From the NCBI GenBank assembly GCA_045542485.1, contig JAZQLC010000001.1:1-30629 (forward strand): a stretch of DNA of 30,629 nt, given 5' to 3'. Below are positions 1 to 8,415 of the stretch, piece by piece. Every line of letters begins with the position of its first letter. Position 1 is the first letter of the stretch. This stretch comes from SIG575 sp045542485 (GTDB taxonomy: Bacteria; Bacillota; Clostridia; Oscillospirales; Acutalibacteraceae). Both the position numbers and the translations under genes were made by a program. A model generated the notes under the pieces. That model ran no database searches. It had not been told where the DNA came from and saw nothing but the letters and a program-made list of their open reading frames with translations.

Positions 1-72
1 CAGGGAATAAAGATAGTTGATATAATCGACAATCTCAAAGAAATCAATTCAAAACTTGGAGTAAACGATTAA
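1..72 (+). CDS. C-terminal end of an unidentified protein (partial)
   Basis: The first 72 bases are an open frame ending in TAA at 70-72. It encodes the last 23 residues of a protein whose start lies outside the window, ending in KLGVND. The tail is hydrophilic and probably helical (alternating I/V/L with K/D/E), but too short to assign a family. The next gene starts 13 nt downstream on the same strand, so the two are probably co-transcribed, perhaps in a carbohydrate operon. The function is unknown. Confidence 0.6.
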   Translation, partial: QGIKIVDIIDNLKEINSKLGVND

Positions 73-85
73 CCGGGGTGTTTTT

Positions 86-2242
86 ATGACGCGTAGTCTT
101 GGTAAAGCAAAAACTATATGGCTTGACAAAGAGCTTTTTCCTGATTTTCAATCAGGATTCGAAACAACCTGTATGCCACACAATGGCTTCGTGCTTCGCG
201 TGGCAGAATTCAGAAAAACATTCACTATAAAAAAAGAAGTCGACAAAGCTTACATAACCGTTTTTGGTGACTGTAAATACAGACTGTCTGTTAATTCTGA
301 GGTTGTGGGAATGGGACCTGTCTGTGCAGGTGGTGATTTCAGTAATCCTCATTCATTACCCAAAAGCTATTACACTACTTTTCCCCTCAATCTTTCTGAA
401 GGTGAAAATGAAATTTTAGCAGAAGTACAGACAGTGCCCGAAGTTATGACAGACACATCAAAGGGAAAACAGTGCTTTATCGCAAACATAGAGATATTTT
501 ACTCAGATTCTGAAACCGAAAGCATAATCACCGACGAATCCTGGCTCTGTCGTGGCACAGACAAATACAGAACTGCACAGAGATATCGTTGCAGATTCGA
601 AAACGAACCTTGGGTGAATGCTGTTGTTTGCGAAAATATATGGAATCTCCACCCGTCACCGATTAGCCCTCTCGTGGAAGAGAACATTTTGCCCGTAAAA
701 ATTATTGTGCCTGATGAATTCAGGAACAGAGTCATCGTAAAGGGAAACTCCTTTACAGTAAAATACGGCTCCCCTGTCACAGTGGATTGCGTTTTTGATA
801 AAATCTATGCCGGATATCCTGCTGTAAAGTTTTCTGCTTGTCAGGATCTTGTGGCGAATATTGACTGTCAGGAGTTCCAGGGCCAAATTTGTCACGATTC
901 CAAAACGATGGTACGCATTGAGGATATTTGTGACCTTGATTTCAGAAGTATCAGGCTTCAGAGTATCGGTGTAATAAGAATCGGTCTGACATTTACAAAA
1001 AGAAGTAACGCGACAATCGAAAACATTCACCTCGTTTCCACTCACTATAATGAACCTGACAACGGCTTTTTTGTCTCAAGCGACAGTGAATTGAATAAGA
1101 TTTTCGACCTTTGTAAGCATACCCTCGGTATTTGCAGACAGTCGCTGCACCTTGACAGCCCCTACCATCAGGAAAATCTTGCCTGTACGGGTGACTATTA
1201 TATTGAGAGCCTTATGGCTTATTTCTGCTTTGGTGACAGAGAACTGACACGTTTTGACATAGTAAGAACAATCGATTTTCTTGAGATGAATGATTATTTT
1301 ATGTTCCACACGACATATTCACTCATACTCGTCAGAATGATTTATGACTACTATATGTACAGCGGAGACAAAACCATTCTTGAATATTCAATAAACACAT
1401 TACACGGTCTTATGGAGCGCTTCAATTCCTACACGGAAAAGGATGGACTTATAACAAATCCGCCTAACTATATGTTTGTAGACCACATTGAACATGATGG
1501 CTATGCTATGCATCATCCACCGAGAGCGTTAGGCGAAACTGTTCTTAATGCCTTCTACTATGATGCACTTAGTAACATTCAGAAAATCTGCAATATTCTC
1601 GGAGACGAAAAATCAAAAGTATATTTTAACCGTGCTGAAATTCTGAAAAAATCCTTTAACGAAACATTTTACGACAAAGAAAAAGAGCTGTATTTTGACG
1701 GCAGAAACTTCAAGGATGAGGAAATTCCATGGAGACCTTGTGAGGAAAACAAGAGATATTACACCATTCACTCAAATACTCTTGCCGTTCTCTATGGACT
1801 TGTTGACAGTGAAAAGAAGCAATCTCATCTCAGAAAAACGCTCACAGATAAAACTCTTATACAGGCTAACCCGTATTTCTATCACTTTATTCTGGATGCA
1901 GTCTATGAATCAGGTCTTTTTGCGGAATTCGGTATTGAAATTCTCAGAAAATGGACAAGCCTTACAGAAGAATGTGATAAAGGACTTAAGGAAGTATGGG
2001 ACGGTTTCGATTGTGATTACAGCCATGCTTGGGGAGGCACACCTGCATATCAGCTCCCCGCAAGATTTTCAGGTTTAGAAATTATAGAGCCCGGTATGAA
2101 AAAAATCAGACTCTCCCCCTCCTCATATGGTCTTGATTTTGCCGAAATCTGTATACCAACTCCTTACGGAAAAATCAATATCAGAACAGATAAAAACGGC
2201 AAAACATCCGTTTCAGTACCTGAGAAAATTACAGTTGTGTAA
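86..2242 (+). CDS. GH78-like alpha-L-rhamnosidase family glycosidase
   Basis: A 718-residue protein built like GH78 (alpha-L-rhamnosidase) enzymes: N-terminal beta-rich domains (about residues 1-330), an (alpha/alpha)6 barrel (about 335-655) and a short C-terminal beta domain. Visible marks are DSPYHQENLACTGD at 357-370, matching the family's D-x-P-x-R-x-E...GD segment with E363 in the general-acid position; KEVW with E636 as candidate general base; and SHAWGGTPAY from S646. The C-terminal EPGMKKIRLSP is also typical. The usual Arg of the acid motif is His361 here, so the sugar specificity may differ from L-rhamnose. There is no signal peptide, so it should act in the cytoplasm on imported oligosaccharides. 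ATG at 86 follows GGGGTG at 75-80. The family call is solid; the substrate is inferred. Confidence 0.8.
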   Translation: MTRSLGKAKTIWLDKELFPDFQSGFETTCMPHNGFVLRVAEFRKTFTIKKEVDKAYITVFGDCKYRLSVNSEVVGMGPVCAGGDFSNPHSLPKSYYTTFPLNLSEGENEILAEVQTVPEVMTDTSKGKQCFIANIEIFYSDSETESIITDESWLCRGTDKYRTAQRYRCRFENEPWVNAVVCENIWNLHPSPISPLVEENILPVKIIVPDEFRNRVIVKGNSFTVKYGSPVTVDCVFDKIYAGYPAVKFSACQDLVANIDCQEFQGQICHDSKTMVRIEDICDLDFRSIRLQSIGVIRIGLTFTKRSNATIENIHLVSTHYNEPDNGFFVSSDSELNKIFDLCKHTLGICRQSLHLDSPYHQENLACTGDYYIESLMAYFCFGDRELTRFDIVRTIDFLEMNDYFMFHTTYSLILVRMIYDYYMYSGDKTILEYSINTLHGLMERFNSYTEKDGLITNPPNYMFVDHIEHDGYAMHHPPRALGETVLNAFYYDALSNIQKICNILGDEKSKVYFNRAEILKKSFNETFYDKEKELYFDGRNFKDEEIPWRPCEENKRYYTIHSNTLAVLYGLVDSEKKQSHLRKTLTDKTLIQANPYFYHFILDAVYESGLFAEFGIEILRKWTSLTEECDKGLKEVWDGFDCDYSHAWGGTPAYQLPARFSGLEIIEPGMKKIRLSPSSYGLDFAEICIPTPYGKINIRTDKNGKTSVSVPEKITVV

Positions 2243-2279
2243 CAATCGACTATATATTGCAAAAAATACCTTTTTCTTC

Positions 2280-2308
2280 TTGACTACTTAAAAATAAAAT
2301 TGTATAAT
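2280..2308 (+). promoter_or_regulatory. Promoter of the SH3-domain protein gene
   Basis: TTGACT (2280-2285), a 17-nt spacer and TATAAT (2303-2308) form a near-consensus sigma-A promoter. A GAGGT ribosome binding site at 2338-2342 lies nine bases before the ATG at 2352. Confidence 0.75.
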
Positions 2309-2351
2309 CTTTATGTACATTTACTTATATATAATGTGAGGTTATATCGTT

Positions 2352-3242
2352 ATGGCTAACAGAAATGACTACAATTACTATAAAAATGAATATGGTAAGT
2401 ATAAGGCTAACTACTATTCTCCCGGAAGTGAAGAATATAAAAAAAGAGAAAGTGGCTCAAGAAAACAGAAAGCTGTAAGAATTTTCCGCGGTTTCCTTGT
2501 TTTCATTGTGATTGCTTCAATAGTTGTCGGTCTTATTTTCGGAATTATCAAGCTTTCTGCAATGATTCACGGAAGAATCACAGGCGAAGATGAAACAACA
2601 TCCATCACAGTTGAAACAACAACTGAAAGTAAAACAAATAAGGATGACTCCAAATTCAAAAAAGGCACAAAGTGTGTTGTTGAAACAGAAGAAGGCACAG
2701 GAGTTAACCTGAGAAATAAACCCACATATGATGTAGCAGGTTATCAGCTTGTTCCCGACGGTGAAGTTATTATTGTTGCTGAAATCAGCGAAGACGGCGA
2801 ATGGTGCAAAACTTCCAACTTCAGTAAAAATGGTTGGCTTAATGTCAAATATCTCCGAATCGTTGACGGTGAAACAAACACCGAAGAGATAACAGAAGAA
2901 AAAGAAACAACAACTAAACCTGAAGAAACAACAGAGAAGCCCACTGAAAAACCCACTGAAGGAAAAACAGACGGCAGTATCAAAACTTATGCCGACGCAG
3001 TGAAAGCATTCAAAGAAAAGGGCGACGGTGCTGTTATGAACTGTAAGATTGCCGGAAACAGTAGTGTTTTTGCAACTGCAAAGCCTGACGCTAACTCAGT
3101 TAAAATTCTTCTTCTTGTTCCCGGTGAACAGATTAAGGTTGTGGCTGTCAGCGGTGAATACAGCAAAATTGTCAAATCAGGTTATGAAAGCTCAATCACA
3201 TGGGTTCCCAACGACTGCCTCACATTTGTCAGCTGGGGTTAA
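2352..3242 (+). CDS. Membrane-anchored protein with two SH3b-like domains
   Basis: A 296-residue protein with a basic, Tyr/Asn-rich cytoplasmic N-terminus (1-45), one transmembrane helix (about 46-70), and an exported part. A bacterial SH3 (SH3b) domain spans about 100-175 (GVNLRNKPT, WCKTS, GWLNVKYL). It is followed by a Thr/Glu/Pro/Lys linker with repeated TEKPTE units (about 178-212) and a second, more diverged SH3-like domain (about 213-296; VFATAKPDANSVKILLLVPGE, WVPNDCL). SH3b domains commonly bind peptidoglycan or peptides, so a cell-envelope role is likely. No catalytic domain is seen. The gene has its own promoter and is closed by a strong hairpin, so it is probably a single-gene unit. 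Confidence 0.75.
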   Translation: MANRNDYNYYKNEYGKYKANYYSPGSEEYKKRESGSRKQKAVRIFRGFLVFIVIASIVVGLIFGIIKLSAMIHGRITGEDETTSITVETTTESKTNKDDSKFKKGTKCVVETEEGTGVNLRNKPTYDVAGYQLVPDGEVIIVAEISEDGEWCKTSNFSKNGWLNVKYLRIVDGETNTEEITEEKETTTKPEETTEKPTEKPTEGKTDGSIKTYADAVKAFKEKGDGAVMNCKIAGNSSVFATAKPDANSVKILLLVPGEQIKVVAVSGEYSKIVKSGYESSITWVPNDCLTFVSWG

Positions 3243-3253
3243 TTAAAAATTTC

Positions 3254-3312
3254 AAACAAGTGCCTTTGGGAAGTCTTTTATAAGACCTCTACCCTTTCGG
3301 GCACTTGTTTTT
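3254..3312 (+). terminator. Long multi-part intrinsic terminator before metG
   Basis: AAACAAGTGCC (3254-3264) pairs perfectly with GGCACTTGTTT (3300-3310). Inside it, GGG pairs with CCC and AAGTCTT with AAGACCT around a TTAT loop. A T-run ends at 3312. It lies only 30 nt before metG with no clear promoter in between, so it might also work as an attenuator. It has none of the conserved elements of a T-box that I could find. Confidence 0.75.
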
Positions 3313-3341
3313 AGCATTTATTTTAGAAAGGAAAATTTTTT

Positions 3342-5270
3342 ATGAGAGAAAAATTCTACATCACAACGGCAATCGCCTACACATCAAGAAAACCACACAT
3401 CGGTAACAGTTATGAAATTGTTCTTACCGATGCCATAGCACGTTACAAACGAATGCAGGGTTACGATGTATTTTTTCTCACCGGCACTGATGAACACGGT
3501 CAGAAGATTGAAGAGTATGCAAAAAACGCAAACGTAACTCCTAAAGAATATGTTGATAAAGTTGCAGGTGAAATCAAAGGTATCTGCGATTTACTCAACA
3601 CAACATATGACCATTTTATCAGAACAACTGATGATTACCACGAAAAAACTGTTCAGAAGATTTTCAAAAAGCTCTATGAACAGGGCGATATCTATAAGAG
3701 CGAATATGAAGGCCTTTACTGCACTCCTTGTGAATCTTTCTGGACAGAATCACAGCTCGTCGACGGCAAATGTCCTGATTGTGGCAGAGAAGTAACAAAA
3801 GCGAAAGAAGAGGCATATTTCCTCCGTCTTTCAAAATATCAGAAACAGCTTGAGGCATACATCGAAGAAAATGATAACTTCATTTTCCCTGAAAGCAGAA
3901 AGAAAGAAATGCTCAACAACTTCATCAAGCCGGGTCTTCAGGACCTTTGCGTTTCAAGAACATCTTTCAAATGGGGCATCCCTGTTGATTTTGATGACAA
4001 ACATGTTGTTTATGTTTGGATCGACGCACTTTCAAACTATATTACCGCACTCGGATATGACCCCGACGGTAGCAGTGAACAGTATAAAAAATACTGGCCT
4101 GCTGATGTTCATATAATCGGTAAAGACATCGTTCGTTTCCATACAATTTACTGGCCTATTATGCTTATGGCTCTCGGTGAGCCCTTGCCCAAGCAGGTAT
4201 TCGGTCATCCGTGGCTTCTTTTCGGCACTGACAAAATGTCAAAAAGCCGCGGCAACGTAATTTATGCCGATGACCTTGTAGGACTTCTCGGTGTTGACGC
4301 TGTGAGATATTATCTTCTTTCAGAGATGCCTTACACATCTGACGGCTCAATCACATACGAAACAATCATCGAAAGATATAACTCTGACCTTGCCAACACA
4401 CTCGGCAACCTCGTCAACAGAACAATCGCGATGACTAACAAATACTTTGACGGTGTTATTACAAACCCTGAGGTAAAAGAAGATGTTGACGATGAGCTTA
4501 TATCACTTGCTCTTTCAACTGTTTCAAAAGTTGACGAGTTGGTTTCCCAATACAGAATAAGTGATGCTCTTGATGCTATCATTTCTCTTGCAAAAAGAAG
4601 CAACAAATATATTGATGAGACAATGCCCTGGGCACTTGCTAAGGACGAGGATAAGAAACCCCGACTTGCAACAGTTCTCTATAATCTCCTTGAAAGCATC
4701 AGATTCACTGCAATTCTTCTTTCTCCCTTTATGCCTGAAACAGCGGAAAAGATTTTTACACAGCTTAATACTTCTGTTACAGGCTATGACAGTCTCAGTG
4801 CTTTCGGTGCTCTTGAAATCGATAATAAAGTAACTGCTCCCTCTCCCTTGTTCGGAAGAATTGATGCAGAAAAAATGCTTACTGAAATTGAAGAAAAGAA
4901 CAAAGCTGCACAGGAAGAAGAAAAACTTGTCCTTGACGGTATCGCAAAAATCGGCATTGAAGATTTTGCAAAAGTTGACCTTAGAGTAGCAAAAATTGTT
5001 GAATGTGAGCCGGTAAAAAAGGCAAAGAAACTTCTTAAGCTTACACTTGATGACGGCACTGCAAATCCCAGAACAGTAGCTTCAGGTATTGCACTGTGGT
5101 ACAAACCCGATGAACTTATTGGCCACAATGTTATTGTTGTTTCCAACCTCAAACCCGCTACACTCTGCGGTGTTGAAAGTCAGGGTATGATACTTGCTGC
5201 TGACTGCGCAGAAGATGATGTAAAGGTTATTTTTGTTGACAATATGCCTGTTGGTGCTAAAATCAGATAA
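3342..5270 (+). CDS. metG: Methionyl-tRNA synthetase
   Basis: A 642-residue class I aminoacyl-tRNA synthetase that charges tRNA-Met for initiation and elongation. The HIGH-type motif is PHIGN (18-22) and the KMSKS loop is KMSKS at 298-302. Four cysteines (C127, C130, C144, C147) form the zinc knuckle of the connective peptide. The C-terminal 105 residues (about 538-642; DLRVAKIVECEPVKKAKKLL, SQGMILAA) are a Trbp111/EMAP-II-type tRNA-binding domain, as in the dimeric bacterial form. ATG at 3342 follows AGAAAGGA at about 3325-3332. tatD follows within 20 nt and then the recombinase gene, making a metG-tatD operon as in many Bacillota. Confidence 0.97.
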   Translation: MREKFYITTAIAYTSRKPHIGNSYEIVLTDAIARYKRMQGYDVFFLTGTDEHGQKIEEYAKNANVTPKEYVDKVAGEIKGICDLLNTTYDHFIRTTDDYHEKTVQKIFKKLYEQGDIYKSEYEGLYCTPCESFWTESQLVDGKCPDCGREVTKAKEEAYFLRLSKYQKQLEAYIEENDNFIFPESRKKEMLNNFIKPGLQDLCVSRTSFKWGIPVDFDDKHVVYVWIDALSNYITALGYDPDGSSEQYKKYWPADVHIIGKDIVRFHTIYWPIMLMALGEPLPKQVFGHPWLLFGTDKMSKSRGNVIYADDLVGLLGVDAVRYYLLSEMPYTSDGSITYETIIERYNSDLANTLGNLVNRTIAMTNKYFDGVITNPEVKEDVDDELISLALSTVSKVDELVSQYRISDALDAIISLAKRSNKYIDETMPWALAKDEDKKPRLATVLYNLLESIRFTAILLSPFMPETAEKIFTQLNTSVTGYDSLSAFGALEIDNKVTAPSPLFGRIDAEKMLTEIEEKNKAAQEEEKLVLDGIAKIGIEDFAKVDLRVAKIVECEPVKKAKKLLKLTLDDGTANPRTVASGIALWYKPDELIGHNVIVVSNLKPATLCGVESQGMILAADCAEDDVKVIFVDNMPVGAKIR

Positions 5271-5288
5271 AAAATAAAGGTGAGTAAA

Positions 5289-6059
5289 ATGGGAATGATT
5301 TTTGATTCTCACGCTCATTATGATGATGAAAAATTTGAAACAGATCGTCAAGAAATACTTGACGGTCTGTTTTCGGATAAAGTATGCGGTATTATAAATT
5401 GTGGCTGCAATCTTTCTTCATCATTGATGAGCCTGAAACTTGCAAAAGAATATAACGGTATTTTTGCGGCAGTCGGAGTACACCCACACGAAGCAGAAGA
5501 TGTGGATAATAATGAGTTTGCCGAAATAGTAAAACTGCTCGATGAAAAAAAGGTTGTTGCTATCGGCGAAATAGGACTTGATTTTCACTACGACTTTTCA
5601 CCGCGCGAAAAACAGATTGAAATGTTTGAAAAACAAGTAAAACTTTCAAAAGAACTGGATATTCCGATAATTGTCCATGACCGTGAAGCACACGAAGAAA
5701 CATATAAAATCCTTCGCAAATACAAACCGAAAGGCGTTGTTCACTGTTTTTCAGGCAGTGTAGAACTTGCAAAAGAAACCATAAAACTCGGTATGTATAT
5801 CGGTCTCGGAGGCGCAGTTACTTTCAAGAATGCCGTAAAGCCGGTTGAAGTTGCAGCGTTCACACCTATCGACAGAATTCTTCTTGAAACAGATGCACCG
5901 TATATGTCCCCTGTTCCTATGAGAGGAAAAAGGTGCACATCCGATATGATTGAGTATACTGCTCTTAAAATAGCAGAAATCAAAGGCATTGACTATGAAA
6001 CCGTTGAAAACACTACACGCAAAAACACAATGAATTTGTTCGGTATTCAGGAGTTTTAA
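5289..6059 (+). CDS. tatD: TatD family metal-dependent hydrolase/DNase
   Basis: A 256-residue TIM-barrel metallohydrolase of the TatD/YcfH family; family members show 3'-5' exonuclease activity and roles in DNA repair. Metal ligands are visible: H8 and H10 in DSHAHYD, E94 in AIGEIGLDFHYD, the His of IIVHDREAH, the His of VVHCFSGS and the Asp of LLETDAPYMSP. The frame can be opened at a GTG at 5280, but AGGTGA (5278-5283) sits five bases before the ATG at 5289, which I take as the start. The stop codon is separated by one base from the next gene, implying translational coupling. Confidence 0.93.
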   Translation: MGMIFDSHAHYDDEKFETDRQEILDGLFSDKVCGIINCGCNLSSSLMSLKLAKEYNGIFAAVGVHPHEAEDVDNNEFAEIVKLLDEKKVVAIGEIGLDFHYDFSPREKQIEMFEKQVKLSKELDIPIIVHDREAHEETYKILRKYKPKGVVHCFSGSVELAKETIKLGMYIGLGGAVTFKNAVKPVEVAAFTPIDRILLETDAPYMSPVPMRGKRCTSDMIEYTALKIAEIKGIDYETVENTTRKNTMNLFGIQEF

Positions 6060-6060
6060 T

Positions 6061-7056
6061 ATGAAACGCGAAGATTTTACATCACTGCCCTCTCTTCTGA
6101 GAAGTTTCCTGACATATCTTGAGGTTGTCAGAAACAAATCATCACTTACTGTTCTTGAATATGCATCAGATCTGAGAACATTTTTAAGATATATGATGGT
6201 TACACATAATATGGTGTCAAAAACAACCCCTTTTGAAGAAATAGATATTTCGGGAATTGACGCCGATTTTCTGAACAAAATCACACTTAATGACGGATAT
6301 GAGTTTCTCCTTTATTGCAAAAATGAAAGGAACAACGATGCCACAGCAAGGGCAAGAAAAGTTACCTCACTCAAATCATTTTTTAAATATCTTGACTCAA
6401 GAGAAAAAGTTATCAAAGAAAATCCCTTTCGTGAGCTGGAAGCACCTAAACTCAAAAAGTCACTTCCAAAATACTTATCTCTTGAACAAAGCAAGTTGCT
6501 TTTGAATTGCGTTTATAACGATTCAAACCCAAATAAAGAAAGAGATTTCTGTATTCTTACATTGTTTCTCAACTGCGGTCTCAGACTCGCAGAGCTAGTT
6601 GGTCTCAATCTCAGGCATATACACGATGATAACTCAATGACCGTAACAGGTAAAGGTAACAAAGAAAGGCTTGTATACCTCAACAGTGCTTGTATTATGG
6701 CATTGAACAACTACCTTAAAGTAAGACCGGTTGAGGGTGTAAAAGACAAGGAAGCACTGTTTATAAGCAGAAACAAACAGAGAATCAGCAGAAGAACCGT
6801 TCAAAGCATTGTTGAAAATGCTCTTGACAAATCCGGACTTGCTGATCTTGGCTTTTCAACTCACAAGCTGCGACACACGGCTGCAACACTTATGTATCAG
6901 TACGGCGATGTTGATGTACTTCTCCTCAAAGAAATTTTAGGGCATGAGAATCTGTCAACAACACAGATTTATACTCACGTGGCAGATGAACAACTGAGAA
7001 ATGCCGTAAACCTAAATCCTCTCAATAACGCTTTTGCCGATGACGACGAAAACTAA
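6061..7056 (+). CDS. XerC/XerD-family tyrosine recombinase
   Basis: A 331-residue tyrosine site-specific recombinase. An N-terminal SAM-like core-binding domain (about 8-110) is followed by the catalytic domain, with all six active-site residues in place: R175 (NCGLRLAEL), K198 (TGKGNKERL), H268 and R271 (STHKLRHTAATL), H295 (LGHENLSTTQ) and the nucleophile Y304 (IYTHV). Length and motifs fit the XerC/XerD chromosome-dimer resolvases. It starts one base after tatD, in a housekeeping operon with no flanking repeats or phage genes, which argues for a cellular Xer role. I cannot tell XerC from XerD by eye. Its 3' end overlaps the convergent spoIIM gene by four bases. Confidence 0.88.
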   Translation: MKREDFTSLPSLLRSFLTYLEVVRNKSSLTVLEYASDLRTFLRYMMVTHNMVSKTTPFEEIDISGIDADFLNKITLNDGYEFLLYCKNERNNDATARARKVTSLKSFFKYLDSREKVIKENPFRELEAPKLKKSLPKYLSLEQSKLLLNCVYNDSNPNKERDFCILTLFLNCGLRLAELVGLNLRHIHDDNSMTVTGKGNKERLVYLNSACIMALNNYLKVRPVEGVKDKEALFISRNKQRISRRTVQSIVENALDKSGLADLGFSTHKLRHTAATLMYQYGDVDVLLLKEILGHENLSTTQIYTHVADEQLRNAVNLNPLNNAFADDDEN

Positions 7057-7697
7057 AAGTTAAAATATTTTGTAATGTATACTGTCAAGAGAGCTGATAT
7101 ACAGGAAAGAATTGCACCAACCACCAGCAATATAAAAAACTCTGCAACATATTTCTGTATTTCACTGGTTTTTTCATTACTTTGATTTCTGTTTGTCAAT
7201 ATTCTCAGAAGAGAAGTCGACATACTGACACTCTGCTGACTTGTTTTCAGAAGTATCATTGAAACAGCTATCTGCACGGGGTAAATAACAAGCACACAAT
7301 AGCCAAATCCTTTCAGAGCATAAGACTCGTACATATATTTACTCAGAAGACCAAGGCTGAATCCTTTTATGAATAAGCCCATAAGAGGCACAGGGAAACC
7401 GATAGCGCACAATCCAAAAATAAAATTTATCAGAAGCATAACTGAATTTACTGTCAGATTTTGCAAAAAGCATTTTTTGAAGGTTTGTCCGCCTACCGAA
7501 TTTATGTATGAAGAAAATATATTACCGACAGAATCAGATATACCTTCATCAGCAGCAACGGTAAAGTTTCCCATAATAAGACCGACAAAGAGAATCATAA
7601 ACATAACAACCATCAGTATGTGCTTTCGTGCCTCAAAAATAAAGCCACTGAGATGTCCGTTTCTTTTTCTGTTTGTCCGGAGAATTTTCACATCCAT
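7053..7697 (-). CDS. spoIIM: Stage II sporulation protein M (SpoIIM)-like membrane protein
   Basis: A 214-residue integral membrane protein, the same length as Bacillus subtilis SpoIIM. A short basic N-terminus is followed by hydrophobic segments at about 28-47, 82-120, 127-152 and 184-210. The central GFPVPLMGLFIKGFSLG matches the Gly/Pro-rich core of the SpoIIM family. In endospore formers SpoIIM works with SpoIID and SpoIIP in peptidoglycan remodelling during engulfment. It is the last gene of the tsaE-tsaB-rpiB-upp run. Its ribosome binding site GGGAGG (complement of 7705-7710) lies in the arm of a strong hairpin, so translation may be limited. Four bases overlap the end of the convergent recombinase gene. 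Confidence 0.85.
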   Translation of the reverse strand: MDVKILRTNRKRNGHLSGFIFEARKHILMVVMFMILFVGLIMGNFTVAADEGISDSVGNIFSSYINSVGGQTFKKCFLQNLTVNSVMLLINFIFGLCAIGFPVPLMGLFIKGFSLGLLSKYMYESYALKGFGYCVLVIYPVQIAVSMILLKTSQQSVSMSTSLLRILTNRNQSNEKTSEIQKYVAEFFILLVVGAILSCISALLTVYITKYFNF

Positions 7698-7704
7698 AAT
7701 AAAA

Positions 7705-7756
7705 CCTCCCTGAATTTTAACTTCTCAAGTTAAATATATTCAGGGAGAATTTTTTT
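7705..7756. terminator. 18-bp hairpin: + strand terminator; masks spoIIM RBS on - strand
   Basis: CTCCCTGAAT (7706-7715) pairs with ATTCAGGGAG (7738-7747), and an inner eight-pair stem (AAGTTAAA with TTTAACTT) closes on a three-base loop. On the + strand a run of seven T follows (7750-7756), as in an intrinsic terminator for the metG-tatD-recombinase transcript. On the - strand the same stem lies between upp and spoIIM, and its 3' arm contains spoIIM's Shine-Dalgarno sequence. Confidence 0.75.
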
Positions 7757-7767
7757 ATGATTATATT

Positions 7768-8400
7768 TTATTTTGTGCCGAAAATTCTGTCACCTGCATC
7801 ACCGAGACCGGGAACAATATATCCATGGTCATTAAGCTTTTCATCGAGAGCCGCAAGATAAATCTGCACATCAGGATGAGCCTGACAAAGTGCCTCAAGA
7901 CCTTCGGGAGCACCGATAATACCCATAAACTTTATGGATTTCGGTCCCCTCTTCTTAATCTGAGAAATAGCGTCAATAGCACTGCCGCCCGTTGCAAGCA
8001 TTGGGTCGAGAACGATAACTTCACGCTCGTGAATGTCAGCAGGAAGTTTGCAGTAATATTCAACGGGTTTAAGTGTTTCAGGATCTCTGTAAAGACCGAT
8101 ATGCCCAACTCTTGCTGAAGGAACAAGCGAAAGAACACCGTCTACCATTCCGAGACCTGCTCTGAGAATAGGGACAAATGCAAGTTTTTTACCTGCGAGA
8201 ACATTTTTTGTTGTTCTGCAGATGGGCGTTTCAATTTCAATCTCCTTAAGAGGAAGATCTCTGGTAGCCTCATAACACATAAGAGTTGCAATCTCGCTGA
8301 CTAACGCTCTAAACTCTTTTGATGCAGTAGAGGTCTTACGCATAAGTGTAAGTTTATGCTGTATAAGAGGATGGTTGGTAATTGTAACATTTTCGTTCAT
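7768..8400 (-). CDS. upp: Uracil phosphoribosyltransferase
   Basis: A 210-residue cytoplasmic enzyme that salvages uracil to UMP using PRPP. The PRPP-binding loop is DPMLATGGSA at 132-141. Further family marks are PILRAGLGM near residue 78, HIGLYRDPETLKPVEYYCKLP near 100-120 and the C-terminal YIVPGLGDAGDRIFGT uracil-binding segment. The length is normal. GGAGG lies just before the ATG, 15 nt after the rpiB stop codon, so the two are co-transcribed. This rpiB-upp pairing is common in Bacillota. Confidence 0.97.
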   Translation of the reverse strand: MNENVTITNHPLIQHKLTLMRKTSTASKEFRALVSEIATLMCYEATRDLPLKEIEIETPICRTTKNVLAGKKLAFVPILRAGLGMVDGVLSLVPSARVGHIGLYRDPETLKPVEYYCKLPADIHEREVIVLDPMLATGGSAIDAISQIKKRGPKSIKFMGIIGAPEGLEALCQAHPDVQIYLAALDEKLNDHGYIVPGLGDAGDRIFGTK

Positions 8401-8415
8401 TTAGGTTTCCTCCAT

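Noticed and set aside
3243..3341. T-box or SAM riboswitch before metG
   Set aside because: The gap is only about 100 nt, and I found neither the T-box sequence nor the long stem I; the hairpin is explained as a terminator.
6061..7056. Tyrosine recombinase as sign of a mobile element
   Set aside because: It is translationally coupled to tatD and metG, has the length and motifs of cellular Xer proteins, and no attachment repeats, phage genes or composition change are seen around it.
7369..7713. 114-codon open frame opposite spoIIM
   Set aside because: It lies antisense to a well-supported membrane protein gene and shows no family resemblance or ribosome binding site.
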